Shown one piece after another: positions 1 to 6,852 of a DNA stretch of 35,094 nt (within the stretch, counting starts at the first letter, position 1; the number at the start of each line of letters is the position of its first letter). The notes under the pieces were generated by a model, which had not been told where the DNA came from, made no database searches, and worked only from the letters and a program-made list of their open reading frames with translations. Source of the stretch: Enterococcus sp. DIV0660C (GTDB lineage: Bacteria; Bacillota; Bacilli; Lactobacillales; Enterococcaceae); the NCBI RefSeq assembly GCF_017316125.1, contig NZ_JAFLWA010000036.1, positions 1 through 35,094 of the forward strand, in the 5' to 3' direction. Position numbers and translations under genes: made by a program.

Positions 1-2
1 GA

Positions 3-53
3 GAGATACAGGAGGAGGCGGAAGAGAAAGAGATGTATAAGAGAAAGCTCTAG
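3..53 (+). CDS. possible C-terminal end of an upstream gene (partial)
   Basis: The first bases may be the end of a plus-strand gene running into the terminator at 75-115. Frame 3 gives a charged tail (EIQEEAEEKEMYKRKL, then TAG at 51-53). Frame 2 is also open from the edge and ends in TAA at 38-40, so the frame is not certain. No family can be recognised from 16 residues. Confidence 0.25.
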   Translation, partial: EIQEEAEEKEMYKRKL

Positions 54-74
54 ATGCTTCATTTAAACAAAATT

Positions 75-115
75 AAAAACCGCTAAAAATCGAATAATGA
101 TTTTTAGCGGTTTTT
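75..115. terminator. strong rho-independent terminator (17-bp stem)
   Basis: A perfect 17-bp inverted repeat (75-91 against 99-115) surrounds a 7-nt loop. It has an A-run on the left and a T-run on the right, so it can act on both strands. It closes the unit entering from the left edge. Confidence 0.85.
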
Positions 116-142
116 AATTTCATTTAATACTCACTCAAAGCA

Positions 143-181
143 AAAAATAAAAAGGTCTACCAAACTCTTGGCACACCTTTT
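143..181 (-). terminator. probable terminator of the TetR-family gene
   Basis: Read on the minus strand, AAAAGGT pairs with ACCTTTT and an inner CCAA pairs with TTGG. A T-rich tract follows the stem. It lies about 60 bp past the stop of the minus-strand regulator at 241-813. The internal loop makes it weaker than its neighbour at 75-115. Confidence 0.5.
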
Positions 182-240
182 CAAAAAAATGATGCAACGA
201 TTTTATGTAAATACAATGGACAGTTCAGCGTGGTCCAATA

Positions 241-813
241 CTAATAATCCACCTTGATTGGTTCTTCTTGTACAAGAATGGCATCGATACTGTCTTGAAT
301 CAATTTTTCAATTTGAACATCAGTTGGGTGAATAATTCCTGAAGACATCAATGCAGCAATCCCAGTTGCTACGATCCAAGTACCATTATGAAGTGATTCG
401 ATTTGTTCATTTGATAAATTTGCATATGCAGCATCTTCTTTGACTGCGTTCGTGAAATAATTATAAGAGAATTCTTGCATCTCTTCTCCTCCGCCATACT
501 CTTCCAAGTATAAAGAACGGTACAATTTTTTCTCACTGTTGGCAAAATGAATATAATTGTATGCTAAGTCAATGATTTTATGCCCCGTATGTTCAACTGG
601 AAAAATTTCATTGCTCAGATAACTATAAATTTGTTCAAATAACTCTTTTTTTAGCTCATCCATATTTTTAAATTCCAAATAAATTGGTTGTGTCGAGCAT
701 TTCATTTTACTAGCGATGTTTCTTGCAGTAAATCTTGAAAAACCCTCTGTAGCAACCACTTCATACGCAGCAGCTAAAATTTGCTCTCTGGTAATCGTCT
801 TTTTTCTTGCCAT
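241..813 (-). CDS. TetR/AcrR-family transcriptional regulator
   Basis: This 190-residue protein has the TetR layout: an N-terminal helix-turn-helix (about residues 8-55, opening ITREQILAAAYEVVATEGF and containing FTARNIASKM) and a helical ligand-binding C-terminal half. The HTH class is clear; the ligand is not recognisable. ATG at 811-813 has GAGGAG just upstream, and a TATAAA -10-like hexamer lies at 839-844. The gene is divergent from the M29 aminopeptidase at 1074 across 260 bp. TetR repressors often control themselves and the divergent gene, so the aminopeptidase is the obvious candidate target, but that is inference. I found no clear operator palindrome. Confidence 0.85.
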   Translation of the reverse strand: MARKKTITREQILAAAYEVVATEGFSRFTARNIASKMKCSTQPIYLEFKNMDELKKELFEQIYSYLSNEIFPVEHTGHKIIDLAYNYIHFANSEKKLYRSLYLEEYGGGEEMQEFSYNYFTNAVKEDAAYANLSNEQIESLHNGTWIVATGIAALMSSGIIHPTDVQIEKLIQDSIDAILVQEEPIKVDY

Positions 814-1002
814 AATTTTTTAATCTCCTCAAAAATTATTTATAACGCTTCCACCTATTGGTTATTTTAATTGTAACACGTTTTTTTTGATATGCAAAAT
901 TTGTTTTTTTACTCTACATCTACCCTTTTACTACGGTAATAATCTTAATTTCTATTTTTATAAAAATCATGAAACTAAACATTTCCGTTCGCTATTTACC
1001 AA

Positions 1003-1031
1003 TTGTTTCTACTATTAATAAATGTTATCAT
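1003..1031 (+). promoter_or_regulatory. candidate SigA promoter of the aminopeptidase gene
   Basis: TTGTTT (1003-1008), a 17-bp spacer, then TATCAT (1026-1031). The -10 matches at 5 of 6 bases and the -35 at 3 of 6. A GAGGGGGAG ribosome-binding site follows before the ATG at 1074. Confidence 0.45.
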
Positions 1032-1073
1032 ATTACTGGTTATTAAATCAAATAATGAGGGGGAGTAATATAC

Positions 1074-2306
1074 ATGTTAGCAAATTTTAATAAATATATG
1101 GAGAAATATGCACGCCTAATCACTGAAACCGGAATCAATGTTTCAGAAGGTCAAACAGTTGTTTTACAAATCAGCGTTGACCAAGCACCCTTAGCACGCC
1201 TGATCACGAAAGAAGCATACCGATTGGGAGCTGCGGAAGTCATCGTACAATGGACAGATGATACTATTCAAAAAGAATTTCTAACTCACGCAGCAACAGA
1301 TCGCATCGAAAATGTTCCACAATATAAAATCGATCAAACAAATGATTGGGTAGCAAAAGGCGCGAGTCGGATTAGTGTCGTTTCTGCTGACCCTGACTCT
1401 TTAGCTGGCGTCGATGGCGACCGTGTAGCAAGCTACCAAACTGCTGTTGGTAAAGCGATGATGAATTTGCGTAAAGCAACTCAAGCAAATAAAGTAAGCT
1501 GGACAGTTGTCGCTGCTGCAGGTAAACAATGGGCAGCTAAAGTTTTTCCTGACTTACCTGAGTCAGAACAAGTGGATGCACTCTGGGATGAAATTTTCAA
1601 AACGACTCGCATTTATGAAGATGATCCTGTGCTTGCTTGGAAAAATCATGATGAAAAATTAGCGAAAAAAGCCGATGAATTAAATCAAGAACAATTTACC
1701 GCTCTACATTACACGGCGCCGGGAACCGACTTGGTTATTGGTCTACCAAAAAACCATTTATGGGAGGGTGCTGGTAGTTTGAATGCACGCAACGAAAAAT
1801 TCATGGCAAACATGCCTACCGAAGAAGTCTTTACAGCTCCTGATAGTCGTCGTGTGGATGGATTTATTTCTAGCACTAAACCTTTAAGCTACGCTGGAAC
1901 TATTATCGAAGGAATGAAATTTACCTTCAAAGACGGAAAAGTCGTTGAGTTTTCTGCTGAAAAAGGTGAAGAAGTTTTAGCAAAACTATTGGATACAGAC
2001 GAAGGTGCACGTCATTTAGGTGAGGTTGCTCTTGTTCCTGATCCCTCACCAATTTCACAATCTGGAATCATTTTCTTCAACACCTTATTTGATGAGAATG
2101 CTTCAAATCACTTGGCACTTGGATCGGCTTATGCATTCAACTTAAAAGGTGGAACAGAAATGACTGAAGAAGAACTAGCAGATGCTGGTTTGAACCGTAG
2201 CCAAACTCATGTAGACTTCATGGTTGGCTCAAATAAAATGGCGATTGACGGTATTCGTGAAGATGGCTCAACTGTTCCAATTTTCAGAAATGGTGATTGG
2301 GCATAG
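1074..2306 (+). CDS. pepS: M29-family aminopeptidase (PepS/AmpS type)
   Basis: A 410-residue metallo-aminopeptidase of peptidase family M29, a cytosolic enzyme that removes N-terminal residues from oligopeptides. The whole length fits the family (about 410 residues): an N-terminal domain opening NFNKYMEKYARLITETGINV, and a C-terminal metal-site half with LVIGLPKNHLWEGAG, GEVALVPDPSPIS, NHLALGSAYAF and THVDFMVGS. These last segments carry conserved Glu, His and Asp residues typical of the two-metal site. No signal peptide is seen. ATG is preceded by GAGGGGGAG at good spacing. The gene is monocistronic, with a terminator 25 bp past its stop, and is divergent from a TetR regulator. The symbol follows the lactic-acid-bacteria homologue; AmpS would be an equal name. 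Confidence 0.9.
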   Translation: MLANFNKYMEKYARLITETGINVSEGQTVVLQISVDQAPLARLITKEAYRLGAAEVIVQWTDDTIQKEFLTHAATDRIENVPQYKIDQTNDWVAKGASRISVVSADPDSLAGVDGDRVASYQTAVGKAMMNLRKATQANKVSWTVVAAAGKQWAAKVFPDLPESEQVDALWDEIFKTTRIYEDDPVLAWKNHDEKLAKKADELNQEQFTALHYTAPGTDLVIGLPKNHLWEGAGSLNARNEKFMANMPTEEVFTAPDSRRVDGFISSTKPLSYAGTIIEGMKFTFKDGKVVEFSAEKGEEVLAKLLDTDEGARHLGEVALVPDPSPISQSGIIFFNTLFDENASNHLALGSAYAFNLKGGTEMTEEELADAGLNRSQTHVDFMVGSNKMAIDGIREDGSTVPIFRNGDWA

Positions 2307-2330
2307 TTTTCCTAGATTATTCATCTGATA

Positions 2331-2366
2331 AAAAGCCCCTCTATAGCACTATGTGGAGGGGCTTTT
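2331..2366 (+). terminator. rho-independent terminator after pepS
   Basis: An 11-bp stem (2331-2341 AAAAGCCCCTC, 2356-2366 GAGGGGCTTTT) lies 25 bp after the pepS stop. Wobble pairs extend it inward. Confidence 0.85.
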
Positions 2367-2437
2367 GACACTTTTATCTGAATTTTAGATGCAATGAATT
2401 GAAACAGATGGGGATTCTTTTGAACAAAAACACCAAC

Positions 2438-2473
2438 AAAGAAGCTTCTAAACCAATGTTTAGAAGCTTCTTT
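2438..2473 (-). terminator. terminator of the tRNA-Arg transcript
   Basis: A 16-bp perfect inverted repeat (2438-2453 and 2458-2473, containing AGAAGCTTCT) with a 4-nt loop. It lies immediately 3' of the tRNA on the minus strand and is followed by a T-rich stretch. Confidence 0.75.
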
Positions 2474-2476
2474 CTA

Positions 2477-2548
2477 CGTTCCCTGCCGGAATCGAACCAG
2501 CAACTAATCCTTAGGAGGGACTTGTTATATCCATTTAACTAAGGGAAC
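2477..2548 (-). tRNA. tRNA-Arg (anticodon CCU)
   Basis: The reverse complement folds as a complete cloverleaf. The acceptor GTTCCCT pairs with AGGGAAC, and the D-arm is GTTA...TAAC. The anticodon stem AGTCC/GGATT encloses the loop CTCCTAA, giving anticodon CCT for AGG codons. The T-stem GCTGG/CCGGC encloses TTCGATT. The discriminator base is G, and CCA is not encoded, so it must be added enzymatically. The gene stands alone, with its own promoter and terminator, on the strand opposite pepS. Confidence 0.95.
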
Positions 2549-2601
2549 TTTTTAACGATTGATTAAAAAATTACTTTGAATAACTTAAGTCCAACAGAGT
2601 T

Positions 2602-2630
2602 ATTGTAGCTGTTTTGATTTTTTCTTGCAA
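2602..2630 (-). promoter_or_regulatory. SigA promoter of tRNA-Arg
   Basis: On the minus strand TTGCAA (2630-2625), a 17-bp spacer, then TACAAT (2607-2602). The -10 matches 5 of 6 bases. It lies about 55 bp upstream of the mature tRNA 5' end. Confidence 0.65.
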
Positions 2631-2755
2631 GCCTTCCCCTGATAAAAGACAATATTTCTTGATTTTCCCTCCCAAAAGCAAACTATTCGCCATCTACTAC
2701 TCGCTGATGCTACACTTAGAATATAAATAAAACTTATGCTTAGGAGGAATTTTTG

Positions 2756-2914
2756 ATGACAGAAAAGCCAAAAGAAAAAATTTATGCGGAACGTTTCGAC
2801 GCCTCAAAGAAAGATGAAGAAAAAATTTCAAAAGCTGCTATTCAAGAACATAAAGAAGATCACCCTCAATCACCAAGCAAAAAATTCAAATTTAAGAAAA
2901 AACCGACTCAGTAG
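2756..2914 (+). CDS. small highly charged hypothetical protein (52 aa)
   Basis: An open frame of 52 codons from ATG 2756 to TAG 2912-2914 has an excellent ribosome-binding site (TAGGAGGA, 2741-2748). The product opens MTEKPKEKIYAERFDASKKD and ends KKFKFKKKPTQ. It is very rich in Lys and Glu, has no Cys or Trp and no membrane segment, and is probably largely disordered. The strong Shine-Dalgarno, its own terminator 60 bp downstream and a TAGAAT hexamer about 40 bp upstream suggest an expressed monocistronic gene. I recognise no family and assign no function. Confidence 0.7.
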   Translation: MTEKPKEKIYAERFDASKKDEEKISKAAIQEHKEDHPQSPSKKFKFKKKPTQ

Positions 2915-2973
2915 GAACTGATTGTGTCCGTGATAAAACATGGACAAAAAATTTCATAAACAAATGAAAAAGT

Positions 2974-3019
2974 AAAAAGAGTCAGGCAAAGCGCGTACGC
3001 ATTTTGCCTGACTCTTTTT
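2974..3019. terminator. bidirectional terminator between converging genes
   Basis: A 17-bp perfect stem (2974-2990 and 3003-3019, core GAGTCAGGC/GCCTGACTC) is flanked by an A-run and a T-run. It serves both the 52-residue gene (plus) and the acetyltransferase (minus, stop at 3023). Confidence 0.9.
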
Positions 3020-3022
3020 CTT

Positions 3023-4204
3023 TTAGAAATAATCATTTAAAACAGGTTTTTGATCTGGAATCAGTTCCGCCAATTTTTCAACTAACGCTTCTGAACAAGT
3101 CAATTTTTCTTGGAAAACCAATTCTTGAACTTTTTTATATCCCATGAATAATTGCGTTACACTTTGGATCGTTCCACTGACTCTTGGTAACATGGAGTTT
3201 GTTACTTGCTTGACCCGAACTTCCCCCTCCACTAGGACCACTTCAAAAATACCTTCATTCCATTGTGCATAAGCATCTTCCGTTACTTCAATAGCGAAAG
3301 CACCTTGTGTTTTCGGGAATGGATATTTGGTTAAAAATTTAGCTATATCAACAATTCTTCCCATCATATCAGGTGTGATTGTTGTTTTTGCAAAAGGATT
3401 TGCAAGTAGTGCATTCAGATTATTCCCAGCATAGCCACAAGCAAACGCAAATGTTTCAAACGCCCCACTATGTGAACCAATAAAGCGAGCAAGTGCTTGA
3501 AACGCAGTATGTGTCAAATAACCCCATTCGACAATAGTAAAAATTGGTGTTTCCAAGCGATAAACTAAATACCCTGCCACTGCACCAGACTCATCATAGT
3601 ATAACGCAAACTGGTGACCTTTCTTTTGGCGGAATTTAAAATCAATCCACCAAGCTTCTCGTGCTACTGCACCACGTTGATTGTCTGCCATTTGGGGATA
3701 AATCTCAGCTATTGCTTCTTGGGCTTTGTCAAATGAAGTCCTAACCATTTTTCCCGGTACTTTTTTGACTGCAGGAAAGTCACGGCTAGCTAATTCATAA
3801 TGAACCTTTTCAAACAATAGTTCATAGCCATAACGACGATAAAAAGGATAAGAAAATGGTGCTAAATAAGACAATGTCACATCTCTTTCTCGACAATCAG
3901 TAAGAATTCGCTCCATGATTTGATTGATTCCGCCTTGTCCTCTCGCCTCTGGATATGAAGCAACATAGCCGATTCCAGCCATCAACAGGTCTTTTCCATG
4001 AAAAGTAACCGGAAATGGTGTGGCCATCACTTGACTCATCAATTGTTCTTCTTCATTAAAAAAACCATAATTCCACGAGTGTTCTGCGATGGTTTGAAAC
4101 CGTTCTCGACGTTCAAATGTATCTTCAAAATTAAATGCGTAAGCAGCTAAATCAAACATCTCATCGATTTGTGCACTGCCTAATTCTTTGACCTTTTTAT
4201 TCAT
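3023..4204 (-). CDS. Eis-family GNAT N-acetyltransferase
   Basis: A 393-residue protein with the Eis-type layout: an N-terminal GNAT domain, a second GNAT-like domain and a C-terminal SCP2-like part. The acetyl-CoA loop is visible as V-x3-P-x2-RGQGG (residues 81-92). The YRRYGYE segment (about 122-128) holds the tyrosine expected to act as acid. The chain ends in Phe (NDYF), as in Eis proteins where the terminal carboxylate takes part in catalysis. Members acetylate amines on aminoglycosides, proteins or small molecules; the substrate here is unknown. I chose ATG 4204 because AGGAGG lies 9 nt upstream; the frame is open 26 codons further, but that stretch holds a terminator-like hairpin and no ribosome site. 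Confidence 0.85.
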   Translation of the reverse strand: MNKKVKELGSAQIDEMFDLAAYAFNFEDTFERRERFQTIAEHSWNYGFFNEEEQLMSQVMATPFPVTFHGKDLLMAGIGYVASYPEARGQGGINQIMERILTDCRERDVTLSYLAPFSYPFYRRYGYELLFEKVHYELASRDFPAVKKVPGKMVRTSFDKAQEAIAEIYPQMADNQRGAVAREAWWIDFKFRQKKGHQFALYYDESGAVAGYLVYRLETPIFTIVEWGYLTHTAFQALARFIGSHSGAFETFAFACGYAGNNLNALLANPFAKTTITPDMMGRIVDIAKFLTKYPFPKTQGAFAIEVTEDAYAQWNEGIFEVVLVEGEVRVKQVTNSMLPRVSGTIQSVTQLFMGYKKVQELVFQEKLTCSEALVEKLAELIPDQKPVLNDYF

Positions 4205-4224
4205 TCTTGCTACTCCTCCTACAC

Positions 4225-4287
4225 AAAAAACTGATTGATGACTTGCTTGAAGTTTTCTTTGCAAACTCCAATCCACGCTCAATCAGT
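4225..4287 (-). terminator. hairpin plus T-run just before the Eis-type gene
   Basis: ACTGATTGA and TCAATCAGT (plus-strand 4279-4287 and 4230-4238) form a 9-bp stem. An inner GTTTGC/GCAAGT helix and a run of T follow on the minus strand. It terminates the DUF3284 unit, yet it lies only about 10 nt before the AGGAGG of the acetyltransferase. It may therefore act as a leaky terminator or attenuator. Confidence 0.5.
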
Positions 4288-4329
4288 CCATTTACAACTT
4301 GCTTTTTCTTTTTGTCATATAATGATAAC

Positions 4330-4743
4330 CTAATAGGTTTCTTCAATCATCGTCAACATTTTTTTGAATTGGCGACGTTTGAAGTACATCAAGATTGTGC
4401 CCAAAACCATATCATTTAACTTTTGTAATAAACCGTGCGAAGTCATTTGTTCCGTGTAATGGATTTCACACGAGGAATCATCAATTGGTTTGATTTGATA
4501 GTGAACCACAAAATCATTTTTAGTCGTTGATGTCCGAAATTTATAAGACTGGTTTTCAATGACTTCCTCGATTTTGATTCGAGCACGGCTAGATTTAGAA
4601 AATACTTTTACATATTCAAAGTTATTTAGCTGTTTACGTGTGATACTTTTCCCCGTTGCTTTACGTACATCAAAAAGAACAGAGTCCATAACTTTATCGT
4701 AAAAGAACGATGCCGGAATATTCAATTTTTTCGTAAGTTCCAT
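4330..4743 (-). CDS. DUF3284 domain protein
   Basis: This 137-residue protein opens MELTKKLNIPASFFYDKVMDS and is basic at the C-terminus (YFKRRQFKKML). It resembles the DUF3284 family, a START-like fold of unknown function often encoded within or beside Lac/cellobiose PTS operons in lactic acid bacteria. That fits the EIIC gene 0.5 kb upstream. Its ATG overlaps the stop of the preceding 59-codon gene by one base (TAATG), which implies translational coupling. No catalytic residues can be named. Confidence 0.8.
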   Translation of the reverse strand: MELTKKLNIPASFFYDKVMDSVLFDVRKATGKSITRKQLNNFEYVKVFSKSSRARIKIEEVIENQSYKFRTSTTKNDFVVHYQIKPIDDSSCEIHYTEQMTSHGLLQKLNDMVLGTILMYFKRRQFKKMLTMIEETY

Positions 4744-4922
4744 TAGTTATTTTTCTCCTTTACTTCTTTTTTCTTTCCTTTTTTAAAGAAATAGATACCT
4801 AAGCCTAACAAAAACAAGCCTGTAACCATGCTATATAAATCATAACTTTGGGTATTGGGATTTAGACTATACAATAACACTAAAGAACCAATACTACATA
4901 AAAATAAGCCATTTTTTATCAT
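4743..4922 (-). CDS. small membrane protein (59 aa), unknown family
   Basis: A 59-codon frame runs from ATG 4922 to TAA 4743-4745, with AGGATGG upstream. The product has two hydrophobic segments, NGLFLCSIGSLVLLYSL (about 4-20) and SMVTGLFLLGLGIYFF (about 31-46). A lysine-rich tail (KKGKKKEVKEKNN) follows. This predicts a two-span membrane protein with a positively charged cytoplasmic end. The stop overlaps the DUF3284 start (TAATG), and the preceding 73-residue gene ends 30 bp upstream, so the three form an operon. I do not recognise the family. Confidence 0.7.
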   Translation of the reverse strand: MIKNGLFLCSIGSLVLLYSLNPNTQSYDLYSMVTGLFLLGLGIYFFKKGKKKEVKEKNN

Positions 4923-4952
4923 TTAAACCATCCTATCTTTCAAACACTTTTA

Positions 4953-5174
4953 TTATACTGCAGTTGCTTGGAAATATAAAACTGTGCCCCAAGGTTGTGC
5001 TTTGATCAGCTCTTTCGCTTTTTTAGCGGCTGCTTCCGGATCACTTGCCGTTGTTTCAAACATTAACTTGATTCCTTGTTTTTCTTTAAATTGGAAACTG
5101 ATTCCATCTTCGTTGAACCCTTCTAAAAGTTCTTTGATAGCATCTTGTTGCATTGCACTTGCGATTGTAATCAT
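4953..5174 (-). CDS. conserved hypothetical protein (73 aa)
   Basis: A 73-residue acidic soluble protein opening MITIASAMQQDAIKELLEGF and ending GTVLYFQATAV. The predicted pattern is helix, strand, strand, helix (EAAAKKAKELIKAQ), strand, like a small ferredoxin-like fold; this is inference from residue pattern only. ATG 5174 has an ideal AGGAGGATAAATC leader. It heads a three-gene unit with the 59-residue membrane protein and DUF3284. It lies directly after the EIIC terminator, so it depends on readthrough or on the TATAAT at the end of EIIC. Function unknown. Confidence 0.75.
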   Translation of the reverse strand: MITIASAMQQDAIKELLEGFNEDGISFQFKEKQGIKLMFETTASDPEAAAKKAKELIKAQPWGTVLYFQATAV

Positions 5175-5197
5175 TGATTTATCCTCCTAATATTTAC

Positions 5198-5238
5198 AAA
5201 AAAGACTGCTTCCACCTCACTGGAAGCGTCAGCAGTCT
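5198..5238 (-). terminator. terminator of the PTS operon / leader hairpin
   Basis: On the minus strand AGACTGCT pairs with AGCAGTCT and six T follow. A competing helix GCTTCCA/TGGAAGC overlaps one arm. It lies just past the EIIC stop and only about 10 nt before the AGGAGG of the next gene, so it also forms part of that gene's leader. Confidence 0.8.
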
Positions 5239-5249
5239 ATCTTTACTTC

Positions 5250-5279
5250 ATTATAGTTGTTCCCCTGCATTAGGGTCCA
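5250..5279 (-). promoter_or_regulatory. candidate promoter inside the EIIC 3' end
   Basis: A perfect TATAAT (5255-5250, minus) includes the EIIC stop codon. An 18-bp spacer separates it from TGGACC (4 of 6 matches to TTGACA). Transcription from here would start just before the hairpin at 5198-5238 and lead to the 73-residue gene. Confidence 0.4.
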
Positions 5280-6711
5280 TTTTGTTTGCTGCAATAACAA
5301 ATGGTGCCCAGATCAAGAAGGTTACGATCATACATACCAAGGTTACGATTGGCGCACGCCAGTCAGCTCCCGTTGCTAGGAATGATAGTAAGAATGGCGG
5401 TACAACCCATGTTACTTGTTGTGATACCGGTGCGACCAGACCTAGGTAAGTTGCTACCCAACCAATTGCTGTCGCAACAACTGGTGCAATCAAGAAAGGA
5501 ATAAACATGATTGCGTTCAATACGATTGGCAAACCAAACATTACTGGTTCATTGATATTGAAAAGACCAGGTCCAATTGACAGTTTTGCAACTGTTAAAT
5601 AATCCGCACGTTTTGAGAAAATCAAGATAGCAATCAAGAGAACGATTGTCCCACCTGAACCACCGAACCAAGCGAACGCATCAAATGAACCACGAACCCA
5701 CATATAAGCTTTGCCGTCTTCAATAGCATCTAAAACTGCTGGTGTCCCTGTTTTTCCGTTGTATCCTTTTTGGAAAATATCGATATTGATCAATTGTGCT
5801 TGTCCCCAAATACCTTCTAATACTGGCGCCAATACGTTTGGACCATGAATCCCGAAGAACCAGAAAATTTGCACAAAGATCGTAACGATCAATACAGCAC
5901 CGATCCCTTGTGATAAACCAAGGAATGGTTCAGCAATGTATTTTTGAACCAAGTCAATAATCAATTGACCATCAGTAAAACGTCCGACAACATAGTTAAT
6001 AATTGCAATTACATATAAAGCGATTGTTGCTGGCAAAATAGCTGCGAAAGCTTTAGAAACTGCCGGAGGTACTGAATCAGGCATTTTGATCGTAATGTCA
6101 GCTAACATCAATTTACAGAAAATAATAACAGAAATGGCACCCATGATCATAACAGTAAAGTAAGCATTTCCATTTAGGTGATTGATATTCAACCATCCCC
6201 ATAAACCAACAGACAATGTTCCATCTGCTACAGTCGCACCAACACCACTGTTGTTGATTGCTTCTGCTACGTTTGTTGGAACATCCACATTTAGTGCTGC
6301 TGATAAGGAAGGACCAAACGAGATCCCTTGAATCAACGTTGCTAAACCTACGATACCACCTGCTAGGTCATTAACGCCATAAGCACGCGCTAAGTTATAG
6401 CCCCAAGAAAAGGCAAAAATCAGACCCGCAATAGCTAGTGTTCCGTTCCAAACAAAACCGTTGATCCCAATAATAACATTTAATACTGCATAGAAACCTT
6501 TGTCTGCTGCTAAACTATCTGCATAAGTACTAATAAATTGCTGTGGCAAATCACGAATGATTGCATTGATCATTACAGCAACAGACCCTGCCATCGTTGC
6601 AGGCATTGTGCCGATAAAAGCGTCACGTAAAGCAACTAAGTGCTTCTGCGCGCCAATTTTAGCGGCAACCGGTAGGATGTGTTTCTCCATCCAAGCTGTT
6701 AATCCGTTCAT
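5251..6711 (-). CDS. PTS EIIC, lactose/cellobiose family permease
   Basis: A 486-residue integral membrane sugar permease subunit of the Lac-type phosphotransferase system. The N-terminus MNGLTAWMEKHILPVAAKIG and the following LVALRDAFIGTMP are typical of CelB/LicC-like EIIC. Around ten hydrophobic spans follow, with FFGIHGPNV and FNINEPVMFGLPIVLN, the conserved sugar-site motifs (His and Glu). AGGAGG lies just upstream of ATG. It is the last gene of the EIIB-EIIA-EIIC operon, 141 bp after EIIA across a gap holding tandem repeats. Family membership suggests a beta-glucoside or oligosaccharide substrate; the sequence does not fix which, and no glycosidase lies in the window. Confidence 0.92.
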   Translation of the reverse strand: MNGLTAWMEKHILPVAAKIGAQKHLVALRDAFIGTMPATMAGSVAVMINAIIRDLPQQFISTYADSLAADKGFYAVLNVIIGINGFVWNGTLAIAGLIFAFSWGYNLARAYGVNDLAGGIVGLATLIQGISFGPSLSAALNVDVPTNVAEAINNSGVGATVADGTLSVGLWGWLNINHLNGNAYFTVMIMGAISVIIFCKLMLADITIKMPDSVPPAVSKAFAAILPATIALYVIAIINYVVGRFTDGQLIIDLVQKYIAEPFLGLSQGIGAVLIVTIFVQIFWFFGIHGPNVLAPVLEGIWGQAQLINIDIFQKGYNGKTGTPAVLDAIEDGKAYMWVRGSFDAFAWFGGSGGTIVLLIAILIFSKRADYLTVAKLSIGPGLFNINEPVMFGLPIVLNAIMFIPFLIAPVVATAIGWVATYLGLVAPVSQQVTWVVPPFLLSFLATGADWRAPIVTLVCMIVTFLIWAPFVIAANKMDPNAGEQL

Positions 6712-6792
6712 TTTATTGTTCCTCCTATAAGTTTATTTATACAAAGAGTTGCCTCCCTATACCAAATTAAAAAAATCCGTTCAAAATTTTTT

Positions 6793-6850
6793 CTTCTTCC
6801 GTTCAAAAAAGAAGGTGTTGGCGTATAACTTCTTCCGTTCAAAAAAGAAG
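6793..6850 (-). repeat. tandem hairpin-forming repeat between EIIA and EIIC
   Basis: A 22-bp unit (CTTCTTCCGTTCAAAAAAGA plus AG on the plus strand) occurs at 6793-6814 and 6829-6850, 36 bp apart. A third partial copy (CCGTTCAAAA) starts at 6778. On the transcribed strand each unit can fold as CTTCTT / AAGAAG around a 10-nt loop. The copies begin 2 nt after the EIIA stop codon. Confidence 0.75.
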
Positions 6851-6852
6851 TG

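Noticed and set aside
838-1072. TetR operator between the regulator and pepS
   Set aside because: GGTTATT occurs twice (near the two promoters), but no convincing palindrome could be found; too weak to list.
4205-4282. 26-residue N-terminal extension of the acetyltransferase
   Set aside because: The extension has no Shine-Dalgarno and covers a terminator-like hairpin; ATG 4204 has AGGAGG and fits the family start.
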